Source: Gracilaria vermiculophylla
Lineage: Eukaryota; Rhodophyta; Florideophyceae; Gracilariales; Gracilariaceae
DNA length: 64,000 nucleotides
NCBI GenBank assembly: GCA_019155205.2
Contig: JAHNZQ020000010.1
Coordinates: 1,226,036 to 1,290,035 of the forward strand
Reading direction: 5' to 3'
Shown here: positions 50,109 to 60,994 of the stretch, in pieces
How the letters are laid out: every line of letters starts with the position of its first letter
Position numbering within the stretch: the stretch's first letter is position 1
Made by a program: the position numbers and the translations under genes
Notes under the pieces: model-generated
The model's database searches: none
The model's input: the letters and a program-made list of their open reading frames with translations, nothing else
What the model was told of the DNA's origin: nothing

Positions 50109-51507
50109 AGAAGTAAACGCGAAAGCACTTGTTTCGGCGAATGGACGTGTGGCACTAATCCAGAGGTTTTCGAGCTAATTCAAATGTAAAGGTCGAAGTG
50201 TTTGCGGTTTCTCCGACAGTTCCGTGGCTTCGTTTATACGTTATCGTGCATTTCGGTACGGAGGATCAGTTAGCGCTGTAAATCAAAGCGTCATCTCACT
50301 GACCTCAATCAGCGATGGCGAGAAAGCACGAGTGCAAAAATCTGGAAGCTCTCTCCGCGCATAGGCGTTTTCGCCGATGGTTTCAGCAAATCATGGTGAT
50401 TGAGAAGTGGTGGAAACTTTACGGCCCAATCGCTCGAGAGGCGGCTCACGTGCCACCGTGTGCGACGATCGCACACAACATGATACTTGGGCAAGTTCTG
50501 TACCGTTGTCGCCATGTACAACCTTCATGTATGTGATGCTGACTTTGACAGTGTGATGAACCAGTCATAAGGACGCCTCTAACGCATTCAGCGCTGGAAG
50601 AGATAGCATGTTCTCAATGCAATTCAGAGCATACTGCTGCGTGAAACTTTGGTGCAGAGATTAGGCTGCCAACATTCGTAGTTGGTTCATCGCCGGTGAT
50701 GGTGAGGTGACGAATGATCTACGCGGATTGCATTTCAAAGCATGGGAAAGCAAAGCAATATGTCATCGACGGTCGGTAGCTTTATGCACAGAGGGAGGTG
50801 TTGTTCGTAGTGCAATTATGATCTGCGACAAGGCTTTCAGTCGCCGTGTGCTGTGTTCCACGCCCGAGCGATGCACGCACAAGAAGACTTTTACTAGCTC
50901 AAGCTCGACGATCTAATGTGGACCGCTTCTGAGCCCGTTACCACGCGTGTGTATGCATGGAAATGCATGATGCAAGCGATGGCCAGGTCCAAGCATCACA
51001 CTGATGAGCGCTGCGTTTACCTTAGGACTCGGAGAGGCGCCGCAGAGCAAGCGGAGGGAACAACGCCCTCTCGGATGCGGGCCCAAGCAGATGCCGTTGG
51101 TGGCGCTTTGTTCGCTTGTGCATATCTCGGCAACGGGTCAACGGACGGCGCGCAGCGCGCGCTGGCGATGGGCTGCACGGTGTCATGCAAACTGTGCCAC
51201 TCATGCCAATGCTTGCACGTGCTTTTCGCTCGATTACTGTGATTCCGCAGCAGCTTTCGTTGTCGTGCTGCGCTGACGTGGAACTTTGCTCCCGCTAATT
51301 TCGATGTCAATCTTTCTCACATATGAGGTATGCCGCTCGGAGGTTAGAGAATAAATTTTCCGCCCTTCATGCCTACCGAAGTATCGGCATCACTTCACAC
51401 CGCACTACCTTGGTAGACACTACGTCTCGGGTCTCGGTCAGAACCTCAATTTTGCGCCCTCACCGTCCCAGCGTTAGCGCGCTCGTTTTCCGCCTGTTGC
51501 TTTCGAA
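50109..51507. other. Spacer of about 1.4 kb, no recognisable gene
   Basis: Mixed composition. Short ORFs up to 108 codons on both strands carry no domain. The promoter of the following UVR/NTF2-like gene should be in the right part. Confidence 0.4.
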
Positions 51508-52197
51508 ATGACTATGGCGTTTACCGCCCTAGCCCCAGTGCGCGTTCAGCGATGCTCCCCGCGGCTCGGCGCCATTGGTGCACTCACCCACGGATCAAAA
51601 CGCCTCTCCACCGTCACGCCCGTGCGCGCCGCAAGCGCCCGTTGCTGCGTGGAGCAGCCAGCCTGGAAAAGGGGGCCCGTCGACATCGACTTTGCCAAAG
51701 ACGAACAGCTGCAGATTCTAGAAGAAGATCTAGACGACGCCCTACTGGTCGAGAACTACAAGAAGGCGTCCGAAATACGCGATAAGCTGCAGCGCCTGCA
51801 GTCCGGGGCGTACGTGGCGGTGCTTTCGGCGCACATGAAGTTCTACAAGGCCTTTGCAACGGGCTCCATTGTTGACATGGCCTCGTGCTGGTTGCAGGAT
51901 GCCTCTGCGAGTTGTAAACATCCGGCGGGCCCTTTGACGGTTGGCTTCTTGGAGGTGTTGAACGGGTTTGGGTACATCTTTTCCATGGGCGCTCCTCTCA
52001 TTGAAGTGAAGAACGTTTGTATCACCATGAGAGGCACTGTGGGCTACGTCACCTGTGAAGAGCATTCGACCGATTGGGAAGCGCATGAAGGCCGCCATAC
52101 TGTTATCATGAGTGCGATCAACATCTTCACCAAGAAGAACGGCGAATGGTACATCTGCCATCACAGTGCGTCGCCAATCACCGAGTTCATAGAGTAG
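51508..52197 (+). CDS. Plastid-type protein with UVR motif and NTF2/SnoaL-like domain
   Basis: 229 residues from ATG 51508. The first 45 residues are rich in Ala, Arg, Ser, Thr and Val without acidic residues, a transit-peptide composition. Residues about 68-95 (LDDALLVENYKKASEIRDKLQ) match the UvrB/UvrC (UVR) coiled motif. Residues about 105-225 form an NTF2-like cone fold: FYKAFATGSIVDMASCW, then GFGYIFSMGAPLIEVKNV, GYVTCEEHSTDW and IFTKKNGEWYICHHSAS, as in the SnoaL/DUF4440 family. Plant plastid proteins with this pairing exist. A binding or protective role in the plastid is likely but no substrate can be named. Confidence 0.78.
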   Translation: MTMAFTALAPVRVQRCSPRLGAIGALTHGSKRLSTVTPVRAASARCCVEQPAWKRGPVDIDFAKDEQLQILEEDLDDALLVENYKKASEIRDKLQRLQSGAYVAVLSAHMKFYKAFATGSIVDMASCWLQDASASCKHPAGPLTVGFLEVLNGFGYIFSMGAPLIEVKNVCITMRGTVGYVTCEEHSTDWEAHEGRHTVIMSAINIFTKKNGEWYICHHSASPITEFIE

Positions 52198-55122
52198 CCG
52201 CCTTTTCGGGTTGATGCACATTTCTCAACCGAGCTGCATGCACTTTTTTTGTCTCTCGCAACTGAGGCGGGAAGGAATCCTCTACTTTCTGAAGATTGCT
52301 TTTGAATCATTTTGTTTTGTCTCGGCGCAAAACTCCAACCTTGCACTCTGCACTTTGAACACTTGGTTTGGTCATTTTCTTTGTCCTTTCAGGCCCATGT
52401 GGTCATTCACGATGCCGTTGTCAATCCCGACTCATTTTGTATAATAAGAATCCTCTGCGGATTGGGTCCTGTTCAAGCCTAGTGTTGGGCACGCATGTAA
52501 AATTTTGGTCCGTGTGCCACTAAAGAGCATTGAGGTCTCGGTCCTTGTAAAGTTAGTTAATATTGATCGCTGTAGATCATGTGGGACATGTGTCCTCTCC
52601 AAAAGCATCGAGCGCCGGCACAGCACGGCAAAAAGGCACCAAGCCTTGTCGTTGGGGGACGAAACCACCCTGTAGTCATGTTGAAAAACCCCCCGCAAAA
52701 GGCGACGCATCGAATGAAGGTTTGAGACCCCGAAACAAAGTTCTTCATCTTTCCCATGAGACTTTGTTTGAGACATTTAAGAATGAGCACTGCACTGCAA
52801 TACATGTTGTCTTTATACGGAAAACTTCTCATCTTCTCTTTCATTGTCTTCTACTCTAGAAATCTTTTGCCACACACCAACCACATTGGCCGACTGGAAT
52901 GCTTTAAAGAAAACGAAACATACTGAACCTAAACGGGGGCTATTTGGTGAAATAATTACGCACGTCGCACAATATACAGCAGTGTACGGTCTGGTCTTTT
53001 TTCGCCGCAAATCAACCCAACTGTTCGAAGTGCGGTATGCGGTTTTGAACCCAGAGCATTCAACTATCAACAAAGCTCACTTCATTTGCCATGTCAGTTT
53101 GAAACTCTTGCCAGTGATAAAATCGAAGAGAAAGAAAGTAACAGAGAAAAACTGAAGCGCAGATATGGATTCAGTCTGATGAGGATCAGATTGCGGTGAA
53201 TGACAGCAATCTTATTTGTAGTCTCTCGTTCTTCAGAGCAATCCCGACAACGGATTCAATCGCTCAATGGTCAACTTGAAACTACAATTTTTTTGTTTTT
53301 TTTTGTGGCGACGATATGAACTGCTTTGAGGTGAATATTTTTACTTGTTCTCCAAATGACATGATATAAAGTGCAATGTGTAAAAATGATGTCAGGTATA
53401 TGGTATTCATATGTTTTTGGATCTTCACCAACAGATTTTCTGTCATATACGAATGTGGATTTTAATCTGCTGCGTCATGGCATGCAGAAATCTGTTGAAC
53501 AAGCATTTATTCATTTTCAAAAAATGAAGCAAACAGCACTGGCCCTCTTGAAGAATGAGAAATATCTTCAGGATTGGCCTCTGTTGTGCTAGGAATTGGA
53601 GCACAACGTCCACATTAAAAAAGAAGCAAACAGCTATTCATTTGATATGCAGAGCAGGCATGAAACTATTCTGATGAGATTTTGATTGCAATTCTCCATG
53701 GCATTATTGCAGTCGATTGCAATACAAATAGTAATTCTCCATCAAATTGTAATCGCTTCAAAAAACCACCCATCGGACTTCAATCTCTGGCAGCAGGCTC
53801 TTTCTAGACTAATTAGTCTCGTATCAATCGCATCTGGAGGAGGACTGGGTCTCTTTCGTCTGAATGAAAAAGCTACAGTCTTTCAATTGGCATTGTTACA
53901 GCAGTAGAGGAAGTGATGGTTCATTTAATGGTCGTTGAAACACTGCTGAACTGTACGGTAAGATTTGGAGGTATATGCGAGGCAGAGACGTTGCTAAAAA
54001 AACCACATTTAGCATAAAGTTACTGTTAAAAATTCACTGAAACAGGACGTGGTGCTCAGCTTAGATGATGGCCTCGGCCAGTTATCTCATTGGCAAAGAG
54101 CATCAATGTGATTTGGTGTTGAGTTTTTAGGTTGTAGATCAGACGGCCATCTGGAACGTGCTCAGGCAATCACAATTGTAATCTTCATGCTGCATACCCG
54201 ATTGCAATTACATCAATCGGGTTCCATAGCGCAGTTACACTTTTGCTCAATCAGGAACTAAATTTGCATCCCGGCGTTCATATTTTCGTTACTTTGTGAC
54301 ACCGCGTGACTGCGAATCCTCTGCCTTTCTGAGTTGTGATGCGTTTTCTACAGATTGGTACAACGCTTGACAGCTCGCGGATCCGTCATCAATGCCTACT
54401 TACATCGGCTCTTTTGCACTATTGTGTCATTTTATGTATTATCACTACTAATTCTGATCTTGGTGCTCACTTTTTTTTCTGCAATGTAGAAGTTTCGATA
54501 TACTGAAGGAGACGCATATGTAAATCTGAGCATATCCATGAAAGCCCGGAATGCTTTTCAAAGACAGAGTATGAAAGGCAAATATCGTGCCTTACATGGC
54601 CTGTGTACGGCAATAAATTTGATGTTACACACCGTGAATGTATGAACTTTAGACCGGTACAGATGAAGACCAAGGACTAATCTGTTGAAACGGTTGTAGA
54701 CTTTGAGGGCTTCATCGAGTTTGAACTTTCAAGCGTCCAACAATGATTTATTTAATAAATTTTCGCTTGTATGCTCACTTGTTCAAATGAGAAAGCTCAG
54801 AAATTGAATGATTTGTTTACCTTGGCAGATATCAATTTAGCCAAGTTGTCCAGCATTGCATGCGTTTCGCACTCCCGAATTCCGATCAACGGTTTAGACA
54901 CCACCACACCGCTCTCCAGACGCGAGCAGGGAGGCTGGTGATACAGGCCGCCCTGTGAAAGCGCACACATCCGATCAGATCGGCGTCGGCTTCATCCTCG
55001 CTCTACTTTTGGTGCGCAAGCTATCGGATCTGCCCTGAGGAGGCTCACCCACAAGTCGTTGAATGTTTGAAAATTGCCTTTGACCCTTGTTTTCGATCTT
55101 CAGATCGAGTACAGACGTGAAC
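52198..55122. other. AT-rich gene-poor stretch of about 2.9 kb
   Basis: Low GC from about 52830 to 54860, with T-runs (53288-53304), repeated short words (ATTCTCCAT at 53693 and 53732) and a hairpin at 54197-54221. ORFs reach only about 114 codons. The look is that of decayed repeat DNA rather than a gene; nothing in it is recognisable. The glucosidase promoter lies at the right end. Confidence 0.45.
54197..54221. repeat. Inverted repeat, 8-nt perfect arms
   Basis: CCCGATTG (54197-54204) and CAATCGGG (54214-54221) enclose a 9-nt loop. It sits in AT-rich spacer with no gene within 800 nt. Confidence 0.7.
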
Positions 55123-58023
55123 ATGCCTTCTCGTTTACTGTTCATCGTGATCTTCTTGCTGACAACGTGCTTTCGCCCATCACGCGGGGCGGAATGGTCA
55201 AAGCTGAAAAAATGCTCCGATCTAGGCTTTGGTCGCCGTCAACGCGTGTACTCTCCACCGCCGGACCTCATTTACCACCTGGCTAAAGATTCGATAGCTC
55301 TGACGAAATGGAAAGGGTGCAGTGCTGTGAAAGCAACTCTCAACGCCAAAGATCGCCCGTCTTTGATGCTCATAATTATAGCACTTGCCAATGGAGTGTA
55401 TCGCATCGTTATAGATGATGTTGCTCCACCAAAATACGAACGTCACGTCGTGAATGATGTGATCATGCCTCATGTGACTCCTTTGGACCTAGAGGATAAG
55501 CACATTGTGGTTGCTGACAAGAAGGCGGAAATTGCCATTGATGATCTTCCTTCAAAGATCGTCATCCACTATGAACCATTCCGCGCGGACTTTGTTCGCA
55601 AAGATAGTGATTTAGTCCTGGCTTCTTTCAATCCTGAATCAATGCTTCTAGTTGATACTTTTCTCGAGAAACCACCTCCTCTCGAAGAACCAGTTTGTGA
55701 TGGAACATGTTCATCTTCACCTGACGTTGCGGAAGGTGAAGAGTCCAACCCTGAGAAGTATGATTCTGCAATAACGAGCGAGGGGCCTGATTTGGAGGCT
55801 TTTGGCGACGACGATGGCCTTGATACAGAAGTACCAAATCACCAAGAAGAAGATACAGGCTGCGATGGATGTTGGGAAGAAACTTTTCAAAGTCATACAG
55901 ATTCAAAACCGCGCGGACCAGAATCTATCGGTGTGGATGTTTCATTTCCGTTTGCGAATCATTTATATGGAATTCCTGAGCGCACTGTACGGTTTTCTCT
56001 AACTGACACAATTGGGGAGAACAACAGCGTCGTAACCGAGCCACATCGGCTTTACAACTTGGACGTCTTTGAATTCGAACTCGATAAACCACTCGGCTTG
56101 TATGGTTCAATTCCCTTTTTGTTCGCCCGCAACGGACAGGACAACGCAGGATTCCTATGGCTCAATACAGCCGAGACTTACGTTGACATAAAGACCCTGC
56201 CCCGAGGAAGGCATACGCATTGGTTTTCTGAGACGGGCATGATTGACACTTATTTTCTCCCAGGTCCAACAGCAAGCGACGTTTTCCAGCAATATCTTTG
56301 GCTTACAGGTGTCCCGGCGATGCCGCAGAGGTTCTCATTGGGGTATCATCAATGTCGATGGAACTATCGCGATGAGAAAGATTCGAAGGAAGTGGATGCC
56401 AAGTTTGACGAATTGAATTTACCTTACGACGTTCTCTGGCTTGATATTGAGCATACGAATGGTAAGCGATACTTTACTTGGGATTATGAGCGTTTCCCGG
56501 ATCCGACGGGGTTGATGAATCATATTGCTGCCCGAGGACGTAAGATGGTAACCATTATAGATCCACACATTAAGCGGGATAACAAATATGCCATTCATAG
56601 GATGGGACAAGAGCAGAAACTTTATGTGAAGAAGCCCGATGGAAAACCTTTTGAAGGATGGTGCTGGCCGGGATCTTCAAGCTACTTTGATTTCTATAGT
56701 CCGAGGGTGCGGGAAGTTTGGGCTTCCTTGTTCAATTCAGAACATTATCCACATTATTCTAATCATCTTCACACATGGAATGATATGAATGAGCCATCGG
56801 TCTTTAACGGACCAGAGGGTACAATGCAAAAAGACTTGCTCCACGAAGGAAATGTCGAGCACCGCCATTTGCACAACATTTTCGGTCACTATTTCTTCCA
56901 AGCCACGTATGAAGGCATATTAAAGGGACATGGAGGTAACGACCGGCCTTTCGTGTTGTCACGGAGCTTTTTCGCTGGCAGTCAAAAGTATGGTGCCATT
57001 TGGACTGGGGATAACACTGCGAACTGGAACCATCTTGAGAGCTCTGTGCGCATGCTTTTGTCTTTGCAAGTGGCTGGAATGACGTTTTCTGGGGCAGACA
57101 TCGGGGGTTTTTTTGGAAATCCATCAGCTGACCTTACTACGAGATGGTATCAAGCTGCGGCGTTTCAACCGTTTTTCCGAGGCCATTCCCATCTTGACAC
57201 GAATCGTCGCGAACCATGGGTGTTTGGGGAGCCTTACACTTCCCACATTGCAAATGCAGTGAAAGCGCGGTATTCATACATTCCTTTTTGGTATACGTTA
57301 TTCGCAGGCCACTCGCTTGGAACTAGTCATGGATTTGAGGAGAGTGCCATGGGACCACCTATGCGGCCGTTGTGGTGGCATTTTCCCAATGATCCAGAAG
57401 CAGATTCAAACCAAAAAGAATGGCTTCTTGGCAATGCCCTCCTCGTGGCTCCGGTCTTAGAGGAAGGGGGGAATACCCACAATATTTATATTCCTCCTGG
57501 AGAAAATTGGTATGATTTGTACAGCCCAGACGGAAGCGGCAAGAAGGTAAGGGAATCTGGGAACGTGGAATTGGCGATCACTCTGGATCGAATGATTGTA
57601 TTCCAACGCGGGGGAACCATTGTCCCCAAGCAAGAACGTTGTCGCCGGAGTACGGCGGGTATGACTTATGATCCTTTCACCCTTGTCATAGCACTGAATG
57701 GTAAGAAAGAAGCTCGTGGAGAACTGTATTTGGATGATGGAAAGTCATTCAACTATGGTTCGGGCGCTTATGCGGTTAGACGGTTCAATTTCGAAAACGG
57801 AGAGCTTCAAGCGGAAACAGTGACTGGCGGAACTGCTGCCTTTGACGGTGATGACGCAGATATTGAGCGAATCACAATTTTGGGGTATGAGGAAGCTCCG
57901 GTTGAAGTTTTCGCAGACTCAAAGCCTATCAACTTTGTCTATTCAAAGAAGTCTGGAGTACTTACCCTGCAGAACGTGAGGCTAAAAGCAGGCAAGGGAA
58001 GCTGGAAGATAATAATTCGTTGA
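55123..58023 (+). CDS. GANAB: Glucosidase II alpha subunit (GH31)
   Basis: ER enzyme that trims the inner alpha-1,3-glucoses from N-glycans for the calnexin/calreticulin cycle. 966 residues from ATG 55123; the frame upstream has no ATG. A signal peptide spans about residues 1-23 (LLFIVIFLLTTCF core) and is followed by the family start KKCSDLGFGRR. The N-terminal domain has an acidic spacer (about 195-270). GH31 landmarks are YDVLWLDIEHTNGKRYFTW, HTWNDMNEPSVF with nucleophile Asp554 and GAIWTGDNTANW with acid/base Asp630, then GADIGGFFGNP and RGHSHLDTNRREPW. It ends without a KDEL, as expected because the beta subunit retains it. No intron. Confidence 0.96.
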   Translation: MPSRLLFIVIFLLTTCFRPSRGAEWSKLKKCSDLGFGRRQRVYSPPPDLIYHLAKDSIALTKWKGCSAVKATLNAKDRPSLMLIIIALANGVYRIVIDDVAPPKYERHVVNDVIMPHVTPLDLEDKHIVVADKKAEIAIDDLPSKIVIHYEPFRADFVRKDSDLVLASFNPESMLLVDTFLEKPPPLEEPVCDGTCSSSPDVAEGEESNPEKYDSAITSEGPDLEAFGDDDGLDTEVPNHQEEDTGCDGCWEETFQSHTDSKPRGPESIGVDVSFPFANHLYGIPERTVRFSLTDTIGENNSVVTEPHRLYNLDVFEFELDKPLGLYGSIPFLFARNGQDNAGFLWLNTAETYVDIKTLPRGRHTHWFSETGMIDTYFLPGPTASDVFQQYLWLTGVPAMPQRFSLGYHQCRWNYRDEKDSKEVDAKFDELNLPYDVLWLDIEHTNGKRYFTWDYERFPDPTGLMNHIAARGRKMVTIIDPHIKRDNKYAIHRMGQEQKLYVKKPDGKPFEGWCWPGSSSYFDFYSPRVREVWASLFNSEHYPHYSNHLHTWNDMNEPSVFNGPEGTMQKDLLHEGNVEHRHLHNIFGHYFFQATYEGILKGHGGNDRPFVLSRSFFAGSQKYGAIWTGDNTANWNHLESSVRMLLSLQVAGMTFSGADIGGFFGNPSADLTTRWYQAAAFQPFFRGHSHLDTNRREPWVFGEPYTSHIANAVKARYSYIPFWYTLFAGHSLGTSHGFEESAMGPPMRPLWWHFPNDPEADSNQKEWLLGNALLVAPVLEEGGNTHNIYIPPGENWYDLYSPDGSGKKVRESGNVELAITLDRMIVFQRGGTIVPKQERCRRSTAGMTYDPFTLVIALNGKKEARGELYLDDGKSFNYGSGAYAVRRFNFENGELQAETVTGGTAAFDGDDADIERITILGYEEAPVEVFADSKPINFVYSKKSGVLTLQNVRLKAGKGSWKIIIR

Positions 58024-58687
58024 GCTGAAGGCGGCTTCACTTTCAGACCGACAATCTCGTTAATTTAAAGGACTAATAAAACATATTATATACTAGAAGT
58101 AATATGAAATTGCTGAACCATATCACAAGAAAGCAGTGCGGAGCAGAGTGAGAGGACGAGACGAATACGTAGAGCGAACCCTTTTCCGGACCAGTTCACA
58201 ATCAAAAGAAAGTCAGCGTAAGATGAAAGTCCCCGGCACTTTCGTGGGATTATTGGTACTTGACTAGTTTTGTGGCAAATCTGGAGAACAACGATTTGAC
58301 TGGGGATTAGACCGAGTGCGGATGCATGTACAGTGCGTTTCAGAAGTATAGGACATGCTTCAAGCGCGCCAAAATGCGCAATTTTGCCTACTGTAGCCGC
58401 CCTACTCCCTAATCCCGTTCTCGTGCTGTATGGCGATAAAATTCATCACCCTATTTTTGGAGTGAACTTGGGGTAAAGAAGTCCCACGCCTTGGTCTCGC
58501 GGTTTTGATGGCACAACGTTGGTGGCGGCCTTAGTGCGGGCGCGCTGCGCAGCTCACTGGTCGGCGCGGCGCTTCTATTGAAACACGACACGCTTGACCC
58601 CCGCCACGCCCTGTCCTTTCGAATAGAGCCATCCCATGTAAATGACTGTAACAGTAATGATATCGTGTATAGCAGCAATCCTGACGT
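58024..58687. other. Spacer downstream of glucosidase II with an early Tc1-type end
   Basis: At 58330-58355 the sequence CAGTGCGTTTCAGAAGTA is followed by GCGCCAAAA-containing sequence and resembles the later copy at 58690-58725. It may be the end of another, mostly lost, element. No gene is visible. Confidence 0.4.
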
Positions 58688-59433
58688 AGTGCGTTTCAAA
58701 AACATATTACCCCTCAAAAGTGCGCCAAAACTGTACTGTAGGCTAGATTTTGCACATAGTCTATGTAGAATCGTTTCAAAAAGATATGTACACCTTCTTC
58801 TTTCTAGTTAAAATGGCTCGAGGCCCGCCACTTTCCAAGCAAGAACAGCTTCTAATAGTTGAATTGAACGCCGAGAAGCAATCTAACAGTGCTATCGCTA
58901 AAAACTGAAAGCATTCTAGGGTCACAATTGCTACTTTTCTCAAAAACCCGACTCTATATGGCTTGAAACGATCTCTGAGACGCCCGAAGAAGCTCAGCCC
59001 AGCAGAAAAAAGAATAATTAAAAGGGAGTTGTGTAAAGGAAAAGTATCGTGCAAAAAGAATGGAGTTAATCTCAGTGTCAACGTTTTCAAATCAACTATA
59101 TGGAGGCAGATAAACAGCACAAATTTATTTAAATATACAAAAATGAAGAAAACTTTCTTTCTCCAAGACCATCACAAGCAAAAGAGAATTGACTGATGTG
59201 CTGGAAAAGCCTACTAAAAAAAGAATGGGAAAACGTTATTTTTCCGGATGAAAAAAAGTTCAACTTGGACGGACCAGATTGCTACAAATTTTATTGGCAC
59301 GATCTTCATAAGGAACGTCATGAATTATATACCAGGCACTCTGGTGGAGGCTCTGTAATGGTATGAACAGGCATTTCTAAAAACGGTCTAACGGAAATTG
59401 AATTTATTGAAACTGTGGTACTGTCAGCCCTGT
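58688..59433 (+). mobile_element. Decayed Tc1/mariner DNA transposon
   Basis: A terminal-repeat-like start (GTGCGTTTCAAAAAC, about 58690) is followed by a transposase pseudogene (58813-59420). The other end is not seen; the second element at 59434 begins where the right part should continue. Confidence 0.7.
58813..59420 (+). pseudogene. Tc1/mariner transposase remnant
   Basis: ATG 58813 opens MARGPPLSKQEQ and a helix-turn-helix-like region. Stops follow after about 31 codons and again at about 59193, and the frame changes. The DDE core remains as FPDEKKFNLDGPD and FYWHDLHKE, then GGGSVMV and a stop, then GISKNGLTEIEFI. These are landmarks of Tc1-type catalytic domains. At least three in-frame stops make it inactive. 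The 3' third is missing. Confidence 0.8.
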
Positions 59434-59800
59434 GGTACTGTCAGCCCTCCTGTCGAGGTAGTAGAGCACAACGTCCGTTAGGAGTTTTTAGTGACTCCAA
59501 AGGCGCGTATTCCTAAAGGTGGTCTCCGGTATCCGCTGTCGCGAGCCGGGGGAATNNNNNNNNNNNNNNNNNNNNNNNNNNNNNNNNNNNNNNNNNNNNN
59601 NNNNNNNNNNNNNNNNNNNNNNNNNNNNNNNNNNNNNNNNNNNNNNNNNNNNNNNGGATACTGTAGCGCACGCGGACAATATTATGCACCACGTGGCCCA
59701 GCTAATAAATTACGAACCCTCCTTAGGAATATTATGCCTTAAGGCCAAACCACCATATTTCCGTAGGAGCCACTGTACTACAAGGAGGGCTGACATTACC
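59434..59800. mobile_element. Short element with inverted ends, interrupted by an assembly gap
   Basis: The left end GGTACTGTCAGCCCTCCT (59434-59451) is matched in inverted orientation by the right end finishing at 59800, with a further matching ATTCCTAA word about 75 nt inside each end. A 17-nt tandem duplication (TGTGGTACTGTCAGCCC) sits at the left border. The middle 100 N (59556-59655) are unknown sequence, so the true length is unknown. It looks like a non-autonomous inverted-repeat element. Confidence 0.5.
59556..59655. other. Assembly gap of 100 N
   Basis: Exactly 100 unknown bases, a conventional scaffold-gap size rather than a measured length. Confidence 0.98.
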
Positions 59801-60994
59801 ACAACAACCATTCAAAAGACTCAACGTCGTACAGGTTTCCCATTTACGACCATGGAAAATAGTTGATTGGCAGATTCTATGCAAATTTTGATCATCTGGC
59901 TGTTCTTGCAAAATTTGCATATTCGGTGGTGTAACAATCGCTTCGTCTTCAGCAATTTCGATGATACTCGCGTCAATCGACTGATTTTGTTGTTCTGCAG
60001 CGTTCTGGGTCTCTTCAACACCGGTACCGAGTTTGAAACGGGATAAAGGCCAAGTAACTTCTTTCTCACGATTGGGAAAACTAAAGTTTACCGTCAAGAA
60101 TGTTAAATTTCGATTGTTAATTCTGCGAACATCAACATTTTGAACTATTCCTCTGACCGTTGTGGACTTTCACAAAGATCCATAATAGTGTTTACAATCC
60201 GCGTCACTGGAAACCAGGCGAGCGCGGCTGTTGACAGTTGTTCCAGCAGTTCTGCGAGGATCTGTGGAAGATGCCATAGTTTACAAATGTTGTTGACGGC
60301 TCCGATTGATGTAACAGTCTTAATTCACCCTTTGTTATTATGAACACAGTTCAGAGCTGCCGGCGTCGACAACATGATAAGAATATCAGAACAAAAAAAG
60401 AAAAGTCTTAATGCTTTCACCCAATTACAAAACAATTAAAATTGACCTCATATGAGCTCATTTGAATTCATGTGAGGTCGCTGGTCAGATAGATACTAGA
60501 GCTTGCACCCACGATAGATAGTGATGCAAGTTTTTCTGCTTTTTCTTCAAAAAGTTGCTTATCTTTACGCAAAGTGAGATATGCTTCTTACTTTTTGAAA
60601 TGATTTATTAGTGGTAGACAATCTTGTTTACATAGATAAAAGTACACATGTTTTGGGATTAAAATGGCCCTTAAGAATTAAATATTCAACGTTTACCTAA
60701 AGTGGACCTATCTTTTTGAACAACTATAATTTTTATTTTATTTTTGTAATGTTCCACAGATGTTTTATGAATATTGTTGAGTGTGTTTCAGTGCTTAGTT
60801 TTATTCGCATCTGTGCTGTGTGGTCTACGTAAAAAGAAAGGGAACCATGTTGACCACAAGCTGTATTTTGGGGGTGGCCCTATCTTTTTGCATAGCACTT
60901 TTCTACTTTACCCTTCAGCCGCAATTGCATCCCCTATTCTGTGTTGAGTGCAAGCCGCATTTTTCAACGCTTTGTCGCTCCAAGTTTCTTCGCC
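59801..60994. other. AT-rich spacer upstream of the dehydrogenase
   Basis: Mostly AT-rich. A 121-codon minus-strand ORF (59732-60097) overlaps the end of the element at 59800 and lacks a domain. An ORF from ATG 60846 encodes a hydrophobic helix in another frame than the dehydrogenase and may be the lost or spliced N-terminus of that protein, but no reliable splice sites join them. An inverted repeat lies at 60444-60479. Confidence 0.4.
60444..60479. repeat. Imperfect inverted repeat, 12-nt arms
   Basis: GACCTCATATGA (60444-60455) pairs with TCATGTGAGGTC (60468-60479) at 11 of 12 positions across a 12-nt loop. Confidence 0.7.
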
